Of a stretch of DNA of 64,000 bases, positions 1 through 11,498 are shown in pieces (positions within the stretch are counted from its first letter, which is position 1; each line of letters begins with the position of its first letter). The stretch comes from Costus lasius (lineage: Eukaryota > Streptophyta > Magnoliopsida > Zingiberales > Costaceae). The DNA lies in assembly GCA_027563935.2 (NCBI GenBank), contig JANVAS020000231.1:16138001-16202000 (forward strand). Direction: 5' to 3'. Under the pieces are notes generated by a model. The model made no database searches. It was not told where the DNA came from and saw only the letters and a list, made by a program, of their open reading frames with translations. The position numbers were made by a program, and so were the translations under genes.

Positions 1-119
1 GACTTTGTGGGTTGTCAATTCGATTAAAAATAGTGGGAGCCATGGTCATTTAAAAGGCAAGTTCAGTTTAAATGACTCGAAGTAGTACTAATCTGCTGTT
101 TCTTGGTTGTTGTAGAACA

Positions 120-3100
120 ATGGCTATGAACAATAGCAGTTGGTCACTGCGATCTACCCTGGATAAGTTGGTTGGATCCAACTTACTGGATTGGTATATG
201 AACTTGAGAATCGTGCTCAAGCTCGTGAGGAAGCTTTATGTTCTTGAGCGTCTTATTCCTGAGCCACTTCCATGCTCGGCCTCAGCGGCTGAGAGGGATG
301 CTTATGATAAGCATCAGGTTGATACTTTGGAGGTTGCTAACCAACATGTCACTTGAATTTAAAGGGTGATATGAATCGAAGAGTGCCTCTGAAATTATTT
401 TAATCTAAGGCAGCTCTTTGATGAATTGGTTGAGCTCAATCCTGCTAAAGTTGATATTCAGTGTGTTGAGCCGAAAGGCTTGACCAAGGAACTGAAATTA
501 AAGATGGATATGATCAGGAATAATAGGTGCTATTCATGTGGAGCGCCACCTCACATGTTGAAGGACATGTTGCAACTTCAGAATGAGGAGAAGAAAGGCA
601 GGGCCTTGTCTTCATGCTCAGGTATTTATGTTACCGAAGTCAACCTTTCTACTCCTATGACATGGGTATTGGATACCGCATGTGGAGTACAAATATGCAA
701 AGGCACAGAAAGGATAGATCGGTAAGGCCTAGAGAGATTGACCTACGGATAGGTAACAGGGCACAAGTTGCTGCTATTGCTGTAGGAGTTTTTCTCCCTG
801 CCTTCTGGACTTCAGTTAAAGCTAGACAATTGCTATTATGTACCTTCCCTTACCAAAACATTGTATCCACTCCTTGCTTGGCAAAGAAAGGATTTAGGTT
901 TGAAATAAAAGAGAACTTGTGTTTTTTTTTCTTTTGCAAACATGTTTTATGGGAAGGGTACTTTGTGCAATGGTCCGCATGTCTTGGACATGGTTAGCTC
1001 TATTTGTAACATAAATATTAAAAGGACCAAACTGAGTGGTTCAGTTGGTGCTTTCCTACGGCATTGTCGATTAGCCCATATAAACAAGAATCGCATTCGA
1101 CAACTCCATGAAAATGGGTTGCTAGATTCGAGTTCCTTGGAGGAACTTGATACATATGAGACTTGTTTATTAGGGAAAATGACAAAGATGCCCTTCACCA
1201 AGACTGGTGAGAGGGCAGGAGGTTTGTTGGATCTCATACATAGTGATGTGTGTGGGCTATTCAATAAACAAGCCAAAGGAGGGTATAACTACTTCATCAC
1301 ATTTACTGATGACTTCAGTAGATATGGTTATGTCTACATGATGAGACATGAGTCTGAATCCTTTGAGAAACTTAAGGAGTTAAGACATGAAGTAGAGAAC
1401 CAGCTTGGTAGATCCTTTAAGAATCTTCGATCAGATCGTGATGGAGAGCACCTGAGCAGTGTATTCTTTGACTATCTGAGTAAGTGTGGGATCCTATCCC
1501 AACTCACTCCTCCTAGAGCACCTCGGTAGAATGGTGTATCTGAAAGGAGAAATCGAACCTTGTTGGACATAGTTCGGTCTATGATGAGTGATGCAACTCT
1601 ACCTCCCTCATTCTGGGGACATGCACTTGAAAAAGCTTCTCTAATACTGAATAATGTTCCATCTAAGAGTGTCTTAAAGATTCCATACGAGGTATGGAAT
1701 GGGAGACGCCCTAATCTCACTTTTATCAGGATCTAGGGATGTGAGGCTTATGTCAAACGTCAGGATTCTAGCAAGCTAGAACCTAGATCTGATAAGTGTA
1801 TGTTTGTGGGTTACCCTAAGGAGACTAAGGGTTACTACTTCTATATTCCCACCGAGAACAAAGTTTTTGTTGCTCGGGGTACGGTCTTTCTAGAGAAAGA
1901 ATTTCTCATGAAAGAAGTTAGTGGGAGGAAGTTTGACTTGGACGAGGTCCAAGTGCAACCACAAGACATAGAGATGGGAACCTGAGCCACCTGCACCGGT
2001 TGCTAGGCAACCTGAGGCTCAGACACAGGCCCCATGTAGGTCTGGGAGGTTTCGTCGTGCACCTGAGAGGTATGGGTCGCTGCCGACCCAACACGATGGG
2101 ATCTTCATCATGGAGGATGAACCCAGGACTTATGATGAGGCGGTCAGTGGACCGGACTCCGAGAGATGGCTTGAGGCCATGCGATCCGAGATGGATTCCA
2201 TGTTGGCTAACCAAGTCTGGGATTTGGTTGAGCTGCCCGATGGGGTAAAACCCATAGGGTGTAAATGGGTCTTCAAGAGGAAGACAGACATGGATGGCAA
2301 AATAGTTACCTATAAGGGTAGACTAGTGGCTAAAGGATTTAAACAAGTCCACGGGGTGGACTATGATGAAACCTTCTCGCCAGTTGCCATGATCAAATCC
2401 ATTCGGATTCTGCTTGCTATTACTGCATATCATGACTATGAGATATGGCAGATGGATGTGAAGACAGCGTTCCTTAACGGGAAGCTAACTAAGGATGTGT
2501 ATATGACACAACCTAATGACTTCATCCATCCTGCAGATACTAGTAAAGTCTGCACGCTAAAGAAATCCATTTATGGATTAAAGCAAGCATCTCGAAGTTA
2601 GAATCTTCAGTTTGATGAAGCTGTGAGAGATTATAGCTTTATCAAAAGTGAAGATGACGCCTGTGTATACAGAAAATTCAGTGGGAGCTTGATGACTTTT
2701 CTGGTCATGTATGTCGATGACATACTGCTCATCGGAAATGACATCCCTAGTCTTCAAGCTGTGAAGACATGGTTAGGGGAGTGTTTCGAGATGAAGGACT
2801 TAGGGGAGGCCGCCTATATTCTAGGCGTGAGGATCTACCGGGATAGATCCAAGAGGCTCTTGGCCCTTAGTCAGAGTACCCACATTGATAAGGTCCTGGA
2901 GAGGTTCAACTTGGAGCAATCCAAGAAGGGATACCTTCCAGTGAGACATGGCCTTACTCTCTCAAAGAACCAGTGTACCAACACAGAGCCTGAGAGAGAT
3001 GACATGAGTCGAGTGCCCTATGCTTTGGCGGTGGGATCGATCATGTATGCAATGTTGTGTACTAGACCAGTTGTGGCTTATGCTGTGAGCATAACCAGCC

Positions 3101-3695
3101 GATACCAATCCAATCCTAGTTTACAGCACTGGGTGGCTGTAAAGAATATCCTTGAGTATCTTGAAAGGGACTAAGGATTTATTCTATAAAGTCTACGGAG
3201 GACAGGAAGAACTCAGTGTGCAGGGCTTCACTGATGAGTCATTCTAGTCTGATCCTGACGACTTCAGATCGCATACCAGCTATTAGTTTAAGATGGTTGG
3301 AGGTGCTATATGCTGGAAGAGCTTCAAGCAATCCACCATAGCTAATTATACAACCGAAGCTGAGTATGTGGTTGCTTCTGAGGCAGCCAATGAAGCCGTT
3401 TGGATCAGGAAGTTCTTTTCTGAACTTCAGGTGGTTCCAAGTGCAATGGATCCCATTGAGCTCTACTATGATAACAATGGGAACTACACATAATAAGGAA
3501 CCACGGTCTCATCAAAGTTCCAAACACATACTCAAGAGATTTCGCCTGATCAAAGAGATCATTGATCGAGGTGATGTCAAGATTAGCAGAATTGACACAG
3601 AGAGCAATCTAGCAGACCCACTGACCAAGGCTTTGGCGCAGCAGAAGCATGATGGTCGTACTAGAGATATGGGGTTGAGGTTGCTCAACCTCTAG
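120..3695 (+). pseudogene. Decayed copia gag-pol polyprotein of element A
   Basis: Fragments in different frames line up in order with an intact copia polyprotein (compare B1). They are gag (from the ATG at 120), a damaged zinc-knuckle region near 530-560, an aspartic protease core SWVLDTACG-like sequence at about 660-690, the pre-integrase HxxxxH part near 1055-1085 and the integrase core (HSDVCG near 1240; the equivalent of SDRGGE reads SDRDGE near 1435). Reverse transcriptase with YVDD follows near 2710, then RNase H with EAEYVVASE near 3360 and a C-terminal LADPLTK near 3615. There are many frameshifts and in-frame stops (for example TAG near 1527, 1734 and 2599), so it is non-functional. 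Most of the gag segment around 360-420 is missing. The homology and order are seen directly; loss of function follows from the breaks. Confidence 0.9.
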
Positions 3696-3701
3696 GTCTT
3701 A

Positions 3702-3716
3702 GTGCAAGTGGGAGAT
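3702..3716 (+). other. Polypurine tract of element A
   Basis: GTGCAAGTGGGAGAT lies directly before the LTR start TGTTGG. The same string precedes the 3' LTR in all the family B copies in the window, as expected for the plus-strand DNA primer site. Confidence 0.85.
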
Positions 3717-3888
3717 TGTTGGTGTATATGCCCTAGGACCTAGTTTTGGTCCATCTTTGTACTACTTGACTCTGATATTAATATATATCTTTCTGGCATT
3801 GTCATTATCATTGTTTGTCTACACCTGCGATTGTGTACTTACATGATAATGTCCCTGGAGACAGATTGGATCTGTGCTCGAACTATAG
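3717..3888 (+). repeat. Element A 3' LTR, first part
   Basis: The LTR begins TGTTGGTGTATATGCCCT right after the polypurine tract. The reverse complement of 59640-59820 (A2) matches this stretch, including the segment around GTCCCTGGAGACAGAT. It is cut at 3888 by element B1, and the last five bases TATAG (3884-3888) are repeated at 14643-14647. Confidence 0.88.
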
Positions 3889-5589
3889 TGAAGAAATCCC
3901 TTTCGAGAGGGGGGCGAGAACCCTAAACATGCATAACCGAAACCTTTGCATGGCGGAAATTAGGGATTCAAGAATCGCATGTATGATATATAATCAACTA
4001 GATGAAAGGTTGCTAAAATCAACAAAGGGTCATACCGATGCCATAGTTTAGATGATGCCTTGGAAGCAAAGACTCGATTGCTTCTTCTCCAAAGGAATCA
4101 CACACAAGAGGAAGAAGGCCTACACTTCGATCGCTCCTTGTGCTAGCAAGGCACCAAAGTGTCTTTGATCGCTTGTAGGGGTGATGAAAGACTTGCTCGG
4201 CTTTCTCCACTAGACTTCGGCGTGAGTTCTCTTCTCTACACCTGAGAGTCCGCGAGAGGAAGAAGCGAGACAACGATCCACACGAAGTGGAGACGTTCAG
4301 CCAAAACGTGGAGACGTTTTTCACTTGAAAAACCGACTTTCCAATTATAGAAAGTCTTTAATTCCAAAACGTTTTGTGTTGAACTATTCGAAACTCACTT
4401 ATTCACATTGAACCAAGCGCTCAATCATGAGCCGGTTCAAGGTCTTTGGTTCAATGACCAAACCGAATTAGCCCAAGCATTAAGTCAAGATCGAATTAAA
4501 CCCTAAGGTCCTAGATCTGACCATTCATCTTCTGATGCTCCTGATCTGATCGATCTAGCATCAACACTCTCGATCGAAGCTTACCGATCTCAAGCCCTAA
4601 TCAATCAAACATGATCAGACTAGATCTCACTTACAATCAGAGTTTAAATCCCTTTAAACTGAACCGAAACAATTCAATCCACACGATCTGACTTAAGTAA
4701 GCCATATCATCAAATTGTGCGACCCTGAGGGTTTCCTTTAAATGTCGGTAATGATAACTTACGTTATCATGATCAGTGAGGGGTATCTAGCAACACATCA
4801 CTGTCTCCCGATATAAAGGAAAGAGTCTTCCAAGACTACACCCAAACCACAGCTCAAGAGTGAATCCATTTCACTAGGCATGCATGTGTCCTTTGCCACT
4901 GGATGTTCTTATTGGACAAGCATGTCAAGCCTGTAACTCCAATATGATGAGCATGATTAGATCAGATGAACACAGTCACCTGGGTATGGCCATACACTTT
5001 CTCAATCATCTCATCCAGGGGGGGCCCCATTAGAACATCACACTCCTTAAACAAGGAGACGGCAATCCTTTATCTATCACTAGTGCCCTAACCTGACTCA
5101 AGCTCACCATCCAAGATAGTCTATAATCATTATGTTTCAAATGATATTAAACCACCTCAAAACAATGACAATCATCATTTAGAAACACAAGTGATCTCAA
5201 GTCAAAGGACATGTGCCACTTGATGCAAACAAGGATTATTCACATTGTGACAAGCAATTGAATATCCTAGTAGGGTCTGTCCAGTACATCCAATGTACCC
5301 ATGAGTCTACATCTTATTCCATGCTCGAAGCATCCTATAAGATTAGAACACATATTAGTCTTAACCATATCAAGGCTGTCTCATGTTCACCAAGATATTT
5401 CGACTAAGGACATATAGCATGTCAGCCTAGCTGAATAGCTTTGAGACATTATTCAGAAGTACACTTATTACAGCAGACAAGGCAACAAACTGAATAACAA
5501 CCATTGCCTTTATAAACATAAAAGTTTATTACATGATACTGATACAATCCCAAGGCCTCAAACATTAGCCTTAAGGGCATACCTCAACA
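3889..5589 (-). repeat. B1 3' LTR
   Basis: A 1,701-base LTR read on the minus strand, with ends TG...CA. It adjoins the polypurine tract at 5590. It contains the terminal C4/G4 hairpin (near 3898-3915) and, on the strand opposite to the element's sense, an open frame of 64 codons (5213-5407) that recurs in every family B LTR. Confidence 0.92.
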
Positions 5590-5604
5590 ATCTCCCACTT
5601 GCAC
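5590..5604 (-). other. B1 polypurine tract
   Basis: Read on the minus strand this is GTGCAAGTGGGAGAT, directly before the 3' LTR. It is identical to the tract in A, D, E and F. Confidence 0.88.
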
Positions 5605-5609
5605 TTAAT

Positions 5610-8600
5610 CTAATGGTTGAGAAATCTCAAACCCATATTATTACAGTGCTTCTCATGCTTCTGCTGCGCCAGAGGCTTGGAAAGCGGGTCAGCCAGATTG
5701 TCATCTGTATGTACCTTGCAGATTTTGATCTCGCCACGATCAATGATCTCCTGGATCAAGTGAAACCGTCTCTGTATGTGCTTGGACTTCTGGTGCGACC
5801 GTGGTTCCTTTGCTTGTGCAATTGCTCCAGTGTTATCACAGAAGATAACCAAAGGATCTGCACTCGAAGGAACAACACCAAGTTCCTGAATGAACTTACG
5901 AATCCACACTGCCTCCTTGGATGCTTCCGAGGCTGCAACATACTCGGCTTCTGTTGTGGAATCAGCAACAGTAGACTGTTTGAAACTCTTCCACACCACT
6001 GCTCCTCCATTCAAGCTAAATACATAGCCTGATTGCGATCGGAAATCATCCTGGTCAGACTGGAATGAAGCGTCAGTATATCCTTCAATACTGAGTTCTT
6101 CCTGACCACCATACATCAAGAACATATCTTTGGTCCTCTGCAGATATTTCAAAATGTTCTTGACTGCAATCCAGTGTGCCTGACCTGGATTACTTTGGAA
6201 TCGACTGGTCACGCTTAACCCGTAAGCGACGTCTGGGCGAGTACACAACATCGCATACATAATGGACCCAATAGCCGAAGCATAAGGCGTATTGTCCATT
6301 TCATCTTTCTCAGTCTGTGTTTGTGGACACTGACTCTTCGAAAGATTCAGACCATGTCTGACTAGAAGATATCCCCTTTTAGAATACTCTAAATGAAATC
6401 TTTCCAGGACTTTATCGATGTAAGTACTCTGGCACAGCCCGAGAAGCCTCTTAGATCTATCTCTGTAGATCTTCACACCTAACACATAGGCTGCTTCTCC
6501 TAGATCTTTCATCTGAAAACATTTTCCTAACCATGCTTTAACAGCATGCAGTTCAGGAATATCGTTTCCAATGATTAAGATGTCATCGACGTAGAGGACT
6601 AGGAAAGTAATCACGCTCCCACTAAACCTCTTATATACACACGGGTCATCTTCGTTCTTGATGAAACCAAACTTAGAGATTGATTCATCAAAACGAATAT
6701 TCCAGCTTCTAGATGCTTGTTTCAGTCCATAAATGGACTTCTTTAACTTGCATATTTTATGACGATCTGATGGATTAGTGAAACCTTCTGGTTGTGTCAT
6801 ATACACATCCTCATCCAGATTTCCATTAAGGAAAGCCGTCTTCACATCCATCTGCCAGATCTCATAATCGTAATATGCAGCTATCGCGAAAAGAATCCGA
6901 ATAGACTTAAACATGGCTACAGGTGAGAAAGTTTCATCATAATCTATCCCGTAGATTTGTTTGAAACCTTTCGCAACTAGCCTGCCTTTATAGGTAACTA
7001 CGTTACCATCCATGTCAATCTTCTTCTTGAAGATCCATTTACAGCCTATAGGGATTACTCCCAGAGGCGGATCAACCAAATCCCAGACTTGGTTATCTGA
7101 CATGGAGTCCATCTCGGCTCGCATAGCTTCAAGCCATCTAGCTGACTCCGGTCCACTGACCGCATCCGCATAAGTGAAGGGTTCATCATTATCAATGATG
7201 TAGACTCCGTCATAGCGCTCAGGCTGTTGACGGATCCTTCCCGATCTACGCGGTTCCCGTGATATCTGAGCCTCAGGTTGTTCAATAACCTGTTCTACCG
7301 GCTCAGGCTCATCCAACTCTGCTTGAGCACTTTGTCCTTCTTCTGGATTCTCATCCAGTTTTATTTCTCTCCCACTAGCCTCTTGCAGAAGAAATTCCTT
7401 CTCAAGAAAAATAGCCGTCCGAGCAACAAATACCTTGTTCTCTTTGGGATCGTAGAAATAATAACCCTTAGTTTCCTTAGGGTAACCGACAAAGATACAT
7501 TTGTCAGATCTGCTCTCCAGTTTCCCAGAGGCGAGCTTTTTGACATAAGCCTCACAACCCCAGATCTTAATAAATGTCAAGCTAGGCTGTTTCCCATACC
7601 ATAACTCATATGGCGTCTTGGAAACTGCCTTGGATGGCACTCGGTTTAGTACCTTTGCAGCTGTTTCCAGTGCAAATCCCCAAAAGGAGTAAGGTAGAGT
7701 AGCCTGACTCATCATAGAACGAACCATATCAAGTAACGTTCGATTTCTCCTCTCGGACACACCATTCCATTGCGGTGTTCCTGGCGGAGTGAGCTGTGAG
7801 ATAATCCCACACTCTTTTAGATAGTCAGTAAACGCATGACTCAAGTATTCTCCACCTCGATCAGAACGAAGTGCCTTGATATTTCGGCCTAGCTGATTCT
7901 GTACTTCATTTTTGAACTCTTTGAACTTGTCAAAAGATTCACTTTTATGTCTCATTAAATAGACATATCCATATCTACTGAAATCATCAGTAAAGGTAAT
8001 GAAGTACTGATAGCCACCTCTGGCATGTTTACTAAATGGCCCACACACATCGCTGTGTATTAGGTCAAGTAAACCTGAAACCCTTTGACCTTTGTGAGGA
8101 AAAGGTGACTTCGTCATTTTACCCATCAAACAAGCTTTGCATGTATCAATCTCCTCATAGGAGAATGATCCCAGCAGTCCATGATCATGCAACCGCTTAA
8201 TGCGTTTCTTGTTAATATGGCCTAAACGACTATGCCATAACAAGGTGCTGTCATCAGCATACTTGGCTTTCTTATTATCAATGTTTTGTATAGAATTTTC
8301 CATGTCCAACATGAATAACCCATTGTTGATTGAACCAGTAGCATAAACAACATTATCAAGAGAAAGTGCACACTTTGAAATATTGCATTCAAAGGCAAAT
8401 CCTTTCCTGACAAGAGCAGGAATAGAGATAATATTTTTAGTAATACTGGGAACAAAGTAACAACTGTTTAGTTCTAATACAATGCCAGATGGTAATGAGA
8501 TGAAATAGTCTCCTACAGCAACAGCAGCAACCCGTGCCCCGTTTCCAACGCGTAGGTCCACCTCATGCTGTCCCACCTGTCTTCTTCTCTTGAGTTCCTG

Positions 8601-9494
8601 CACATTTGAACAAATGTGAACTCCACATGCAGTGTCCAACACCCATGATATAGAAGAAGATGAAACCATGACTTCCGTCACGTAAATACCTGAGCCAGAA
8701 GCAATGCTTCCCCTCTTATCTCCTTGGAGCGCTTTACAGTCCTTTTTCCAGTGACCCAGCTGGCCACAGTGGAAACATCTGTATTCCTTTGACCGCTTGA
8801 CCTTTTGCTTCAGAGCCTTGCTGTAGCTCTTGACAGGGGCCTTGCCCTTCTTCCCCTTCTTCTTGTTCCTAGAAGGAACCATTAAGACAGAGGTTGAAGG
8901 CTTTCCCTTCAGAGTCTCCTCAGTAGTCAAGAGCATATTCAGCAGCTCTGCCGGAGTACAATCGATTTTGTTCATATTAAAGTTAATAATGAACGCATCG
9001 AAAGAGGGCGGGAGAGACTGCAGAATAATGTCTACAGCAAGCTCCTGATTGATGGTATGCCCTAGTTTTTTTAGAGCCTCCTTGTGCCCAATCATCTTGA
9101 GCACGTGAGCTCCCACTGGGCTTCCTTCAGCCAGTTTGCTCTGAAAGAAAAGCTTTGTCAGATTATAGCGTTCTGTCCTCGCCTGTGCAGCATACAGCAT
9201 CTTAAGGTTCGCTATAATTTCTATAGCCGACATATCCTCATGCTGACGCTGCAGCGGTGGCGTCATAGACGCTAGCATCAGGCAAGCGACATCAATGCTA
9301 TCATTGACGTGCTTTTCATAGGCTTCACGAACCGCCCTTGCGGCGTTCGCAGCGGGTTGAGGCGGTATAGCCGTCTCGAGGACATACAGTTTCCTCTCTG
9401 CCTTAAGAATGATCTTAAGGTGTCCGAACCAGTCTGAGAAGTTTGGCCCAGCAAACTTCTCCCTTTCCAGTAGGGATCGCACATTGAAGCTCAT
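5610..9494 (-). CDS. Intact Ty1/copia gag-pol polyprotein (1,294 aa) of B1
   Basis: This is a single uninterrupted frame encoding all proteins needed for copia retrotransposition. Gag occupies about residues 1-235, followed by a CCHC zinc knuckle CFHCGQLGHWKKDC at 240-253. The aspartic protease has the core DTACG at 287. The integrase zinc-binding part has H421/H426 and C452/C455, and the catalytic triad is D482, D545 and E581. Reverse transcriptase follows at about 805-1045, with YVDD at 968-971. RNase H carries D1141, E1182/E1184, D1220 and D1269. The start MSFNVRSLL is the first ATG after a conserved acceptor-like TGTAG and is shared by F, D and E. The length is normal for the family and every catalytic residue I looked for is present. 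The protein is probably functional if transcribed, but the 5' LTR promoter is split by a solo LTR, which may silence it. Confidence 0.95.
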   Translation of the reverse strand: MSFNVRSLLEREKFAGPNFSDWFGHLKIILKAERKLYVLETAIPPQPAANAARAVREAYEKHVNDSIDVACLMLASMTPPLQRQHEDMSAIEIIANLKMLYAAQARTERYNLTKLFFQSKLAEGSPVGAHVLKMIGHKEALKKLGHTINQELAVDIILQSLPPSFDAFIINFNMNKIDCTPAELLNMLLTTEETLKGKPSTSVLMVPSRNKKKGKKGKAPVKSYSKALKQKVKRSKEYRCFHCGQLGHWKKDCKALQGDKRGSIASGSGIYVTEVMVSSSSISWVLDTACGVHICSNVQELKRRRQVGQHEVDLRVGNGARVAAVAVGDYFISLPSGIVLELNSCYFVPSITKNIISIPALVRKGFAFECNISKCALSLDNVVYATGSINNGLFMLDMENSIQNIDNKKAKYADDSTLLWHSRLGHINKKRIKRLHDHGLLGSFSYEEIDTCKACLMGKMTKSPFPHKGQRVSGLLDLIHSDVCGPFSKHARGGYQYFITFTDDFSRYGYVYLMRHKSESFDKFKEFKNEVQNQLGRNIKALRSDRGGEYLSHAFTDYLKECGIISQLTPPGTPQWNGVSERRNRTLLDMVRSMMSQATLPYSFWGFALETAAKVLNRVPSKAVSKTPYELWYGKQPSLTFIKIWGCEAYVKKLASGKLESRSDKCIFVGYPKETKGYYFYDPKENKVFVARTAIFLEKEFLLQEASGREIKLDENPEEGQSAQAELDEPEPVEQVIEQPEAQISREPRRSGRIRQQPERYDGVYIIDNDEPFTYADAVSGPESARWLEAMRAEMDSMSDNQVWDLVDPPLGVIPIGCKWIFKKKIDMDGNVVTYKGRLVAKGFKQIYGIDYDETFSPVAMFKSIRILFAIAAYYDYEIWQMDVKTAFLNGNLDEDVYMTQPEGFTNPSDRHKICKLKKSIYGLKQASRSWNIRFDESISKFGFIKNEDDPCVYKRFSGSVITFLVLYVDDILIIGNDIPELHAVKAWLGKCFQMKDLGEAAYVLGVKIYRDRSKRLLGLCQSTYIDKVLERFHLEYSKRGYLLVRHGLNLSKSQCPQTQTEKDEMDNTPYASAIGSIMYAMLCTRPDVAYGLSVTSRFQSNPGQAHWIAVKNILKYLQRTKDMFLMYGGQEELSIEGYTDASFQSDQDDFRSQSGYVFSLNGGAVVWKSFKQSTVADSTTEAEYVAASEASKEAVWIRKFIQELGVVPSSADPLVIFCDNTGAIAQAKEPRSHQKSKHIQRRFHLIQEIIDRGEIKICKVHTDDNLADPLSKPLAQQKHEKHCNNMGLRFLNH

Positions 9495-11257
9495 GGTGTT
9501 CGTTGCTGCAGGAATCTACAACAATGCAAGAACAGCAAGGTCAGTATCAATGTTTAGAATCAATCCAGGACTTAAGAAAGATTCTTTTCTCACTATTTTA
9601 TCTGACTGAAAAATCCATTAAAACAGTCCGAAAGAGTAACACTCTTTTAGTGAGATGGGATCCAGATTTCATACTTGGTCTCCGCGTCCCGCTCAGGCGA
9701 GATAAGATGCACAGAGAATACAAGTACTAATTTCTGGTAGGCAGTCCCTGCCAATCGCCAACCCGTGCGATTCCCCTTCATCTGGGCAATCCAGCAGACT
9801 GTGCCAACTGAGTTGGTACAACACAATCTCTGACCCCACAGATGGCTGCCTCCATGTGCTACCATATGCGCCACATATGTAGCCTACATGGTCAAGCTGA
9901 CCCGACCTACTCCCTGGACCACCACGTGCTATGCTGAGCAACGAGAAGCGATAAATCCCTTCTCTGTAACACGCAGGTGAAATCCCGCACCGTCTGAAGA
10001 TAGATGGATGTGCCCACTGAGTGGGTACAACACGGCTCCAACGATAATCAGAACAGTGAGGTTTCGCGTCAGAAGGCTTACGAGCTTGATATTGATGCGT
10101 TGGATTTTAACGGTCTTTTATCTTCTTACTATCAGGCAAATCCTATGGCTATAGCAGAAGATAAACTCATGCAATTCTAATTATAAAAGCAATAAATAGA
10201 AAGCATGCTGATCTTATGTGGTAAAAGCCCATGAACCCTAAGTAAGACCTTAAGTTATCTTAAGTCTTCACTTGCTTCTTGGGTCTTTTGCATCTCATCT
10301 GGTCCAACCCAGGGCCCTAGCGCTCAATGCAGCTCAGGTGCGCCCACCAGCTGAATGCGCCTCTGCAATGTGTGCTTTTGAGCTCTTGTCTAATCAAAAT
10401 ACATTTTGATCTATCTAGACAAGCTTGACTCGCAGGTCAATTATACAATAAATTAATTAAAAATGTGATTCGCAGATCACAATACAAATTAATTTACAAG
10501 TTTAATTCCAGGCTCGCAGGCCCCAGCACAGCACACATTAAATTGGGCATCCCACATAAGATTAAATAAACAAGCATATGGCATCAATCAATCATCATGT
10601 GATCCCTTACAAAGAAAATAAAATTTTGAAAACCCCATAGGCATCAATTTTAATTTCCTTATGTGCCCTACAACCTTACAACGGTCCATTGATAGGGATC
10701 CACTCAACAATCTAGTTAGATCCATGCCCTTGCATGCACCAAGTCCTAACTGACTCGAGTTGACCTAATGGTCAACCATGCATGCGCCAAGGGCTGAACA
10801 ACCAACATGAGTTCTGGCAAGCGGGTGTGACCCCGGGCCTAACTCATGTGTGTTCACTGGTTGTCTCAACCAGACCTCGCTACACGCCTGTGATGCAATC
10901 GACCTATAGCCACCTTGTGCTTGCGCACAGGTGCCATCTGGTCGATCCATCTAGGCTGTCAGATGGTCTGATCAGACTATTGGATCTAACCTAGAGGGTG
11001 ACTTCAACCCCATCAACCCGTCTAAGGGTTTATAGTAAGCGCATATAGATCTAATTGTTTGCGCGCAAGTAAACAAGTTTTTAATGAAATACCATTCAAC
11101 AAACTAAACATGCGCCAACAAGATCATGCAAAAACATGAACAAAACACATGCGCCAACACCTAAAACCTAGCATGTAGATTTGCATGTGAAAAAGATCTA
11201 TACTAGAGCGCAAACAAGGATCACAAAGCAATCATATAACCATACATACAACCGCAG
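9495..11257 (-). other. B1 untranslated leader
   Basis: About 1.75 kb between the primer site and the gag start, conserved in F, D and E. It contains two small hairpins (9804-9816 and 10013-10025). Just before the gag ATG there is a branch-point-like CTGAC (reverse strand of 9540-9544), a pyrimidine-rich run and TGTAG ending at 9516. Short open frames are present on both strands, but they drift between copies and I do not call them genes. Confidence 0.75.
9804..10025 (-). promoter_or_regulatory. Twin leader hairpins of B1
   Basis: Sense-strand CCCACTCAGTGGG (10013-10025) and CCAACTCAGTTGG (9804-9816) each form a 5-bp stem with loop TCA. Both sit in the same GTTGTA...CAC context. One stem has C-G where the other has A-T. 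A role in RNA packaging or dimerisation is inference. Confidence 0.5.
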
Positions 11258-11268
11258 CTCTGATACCA
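11258..11268 (-). other. B1 primer-binding site (initiator-Met tRNA)
   Basis: The minus strand reads TGGTATCAGAG two bases after the end of the 5' LTR. This is the standard plant copia primer site complementary to the 3' end of initiator-methionine tRNA. Confidence 0.9.
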
Positions 11269-11270
11269 AT

Positions 11271-11498
11271 TGAAGAAATCCCTTTCGAGAGGGGGGCGAG
11301 AACCCTAAACATGCATAACCGAAACCTTTGCATGGCGGAAATTAGGGATTCAAGAATCGCATGTATGATATATAATCAACTAGATGAAAGGTTGCTAAAA
11401 TCAACAAAGGGTCATACCGATGCCATAGTTTAGATGATGCCTTGGAAGCAAAGACTCGATTGCTTCTTCTCCAAAGGAATCACACACAAGAGGAAGAA
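11271..11498 (-). repeat. B1 5' LTR, first part (U5 side)
   Basis: Matches 3889-4116 almost base for base. It is cut after AAGAA (11494-11498) by a solo LTR, and the LTR resumes at 13184. Confidence 0.9.

Noticed and set aside
9647..9941. Small open frames in the family B leader (also at 19588-20018 and 35932-36364)
   Set aside because: They are similar between copies only because the DNA is recently copied. Their lengths and starts change, and they overlap in several frames.
10782..10994. Antisense open frame in the leader (also at 18678-18890, 37051-37254 and 40760-40960)
   Set aside because: No recognisable domain, variable ends, and explained by shared descent of the leaders.
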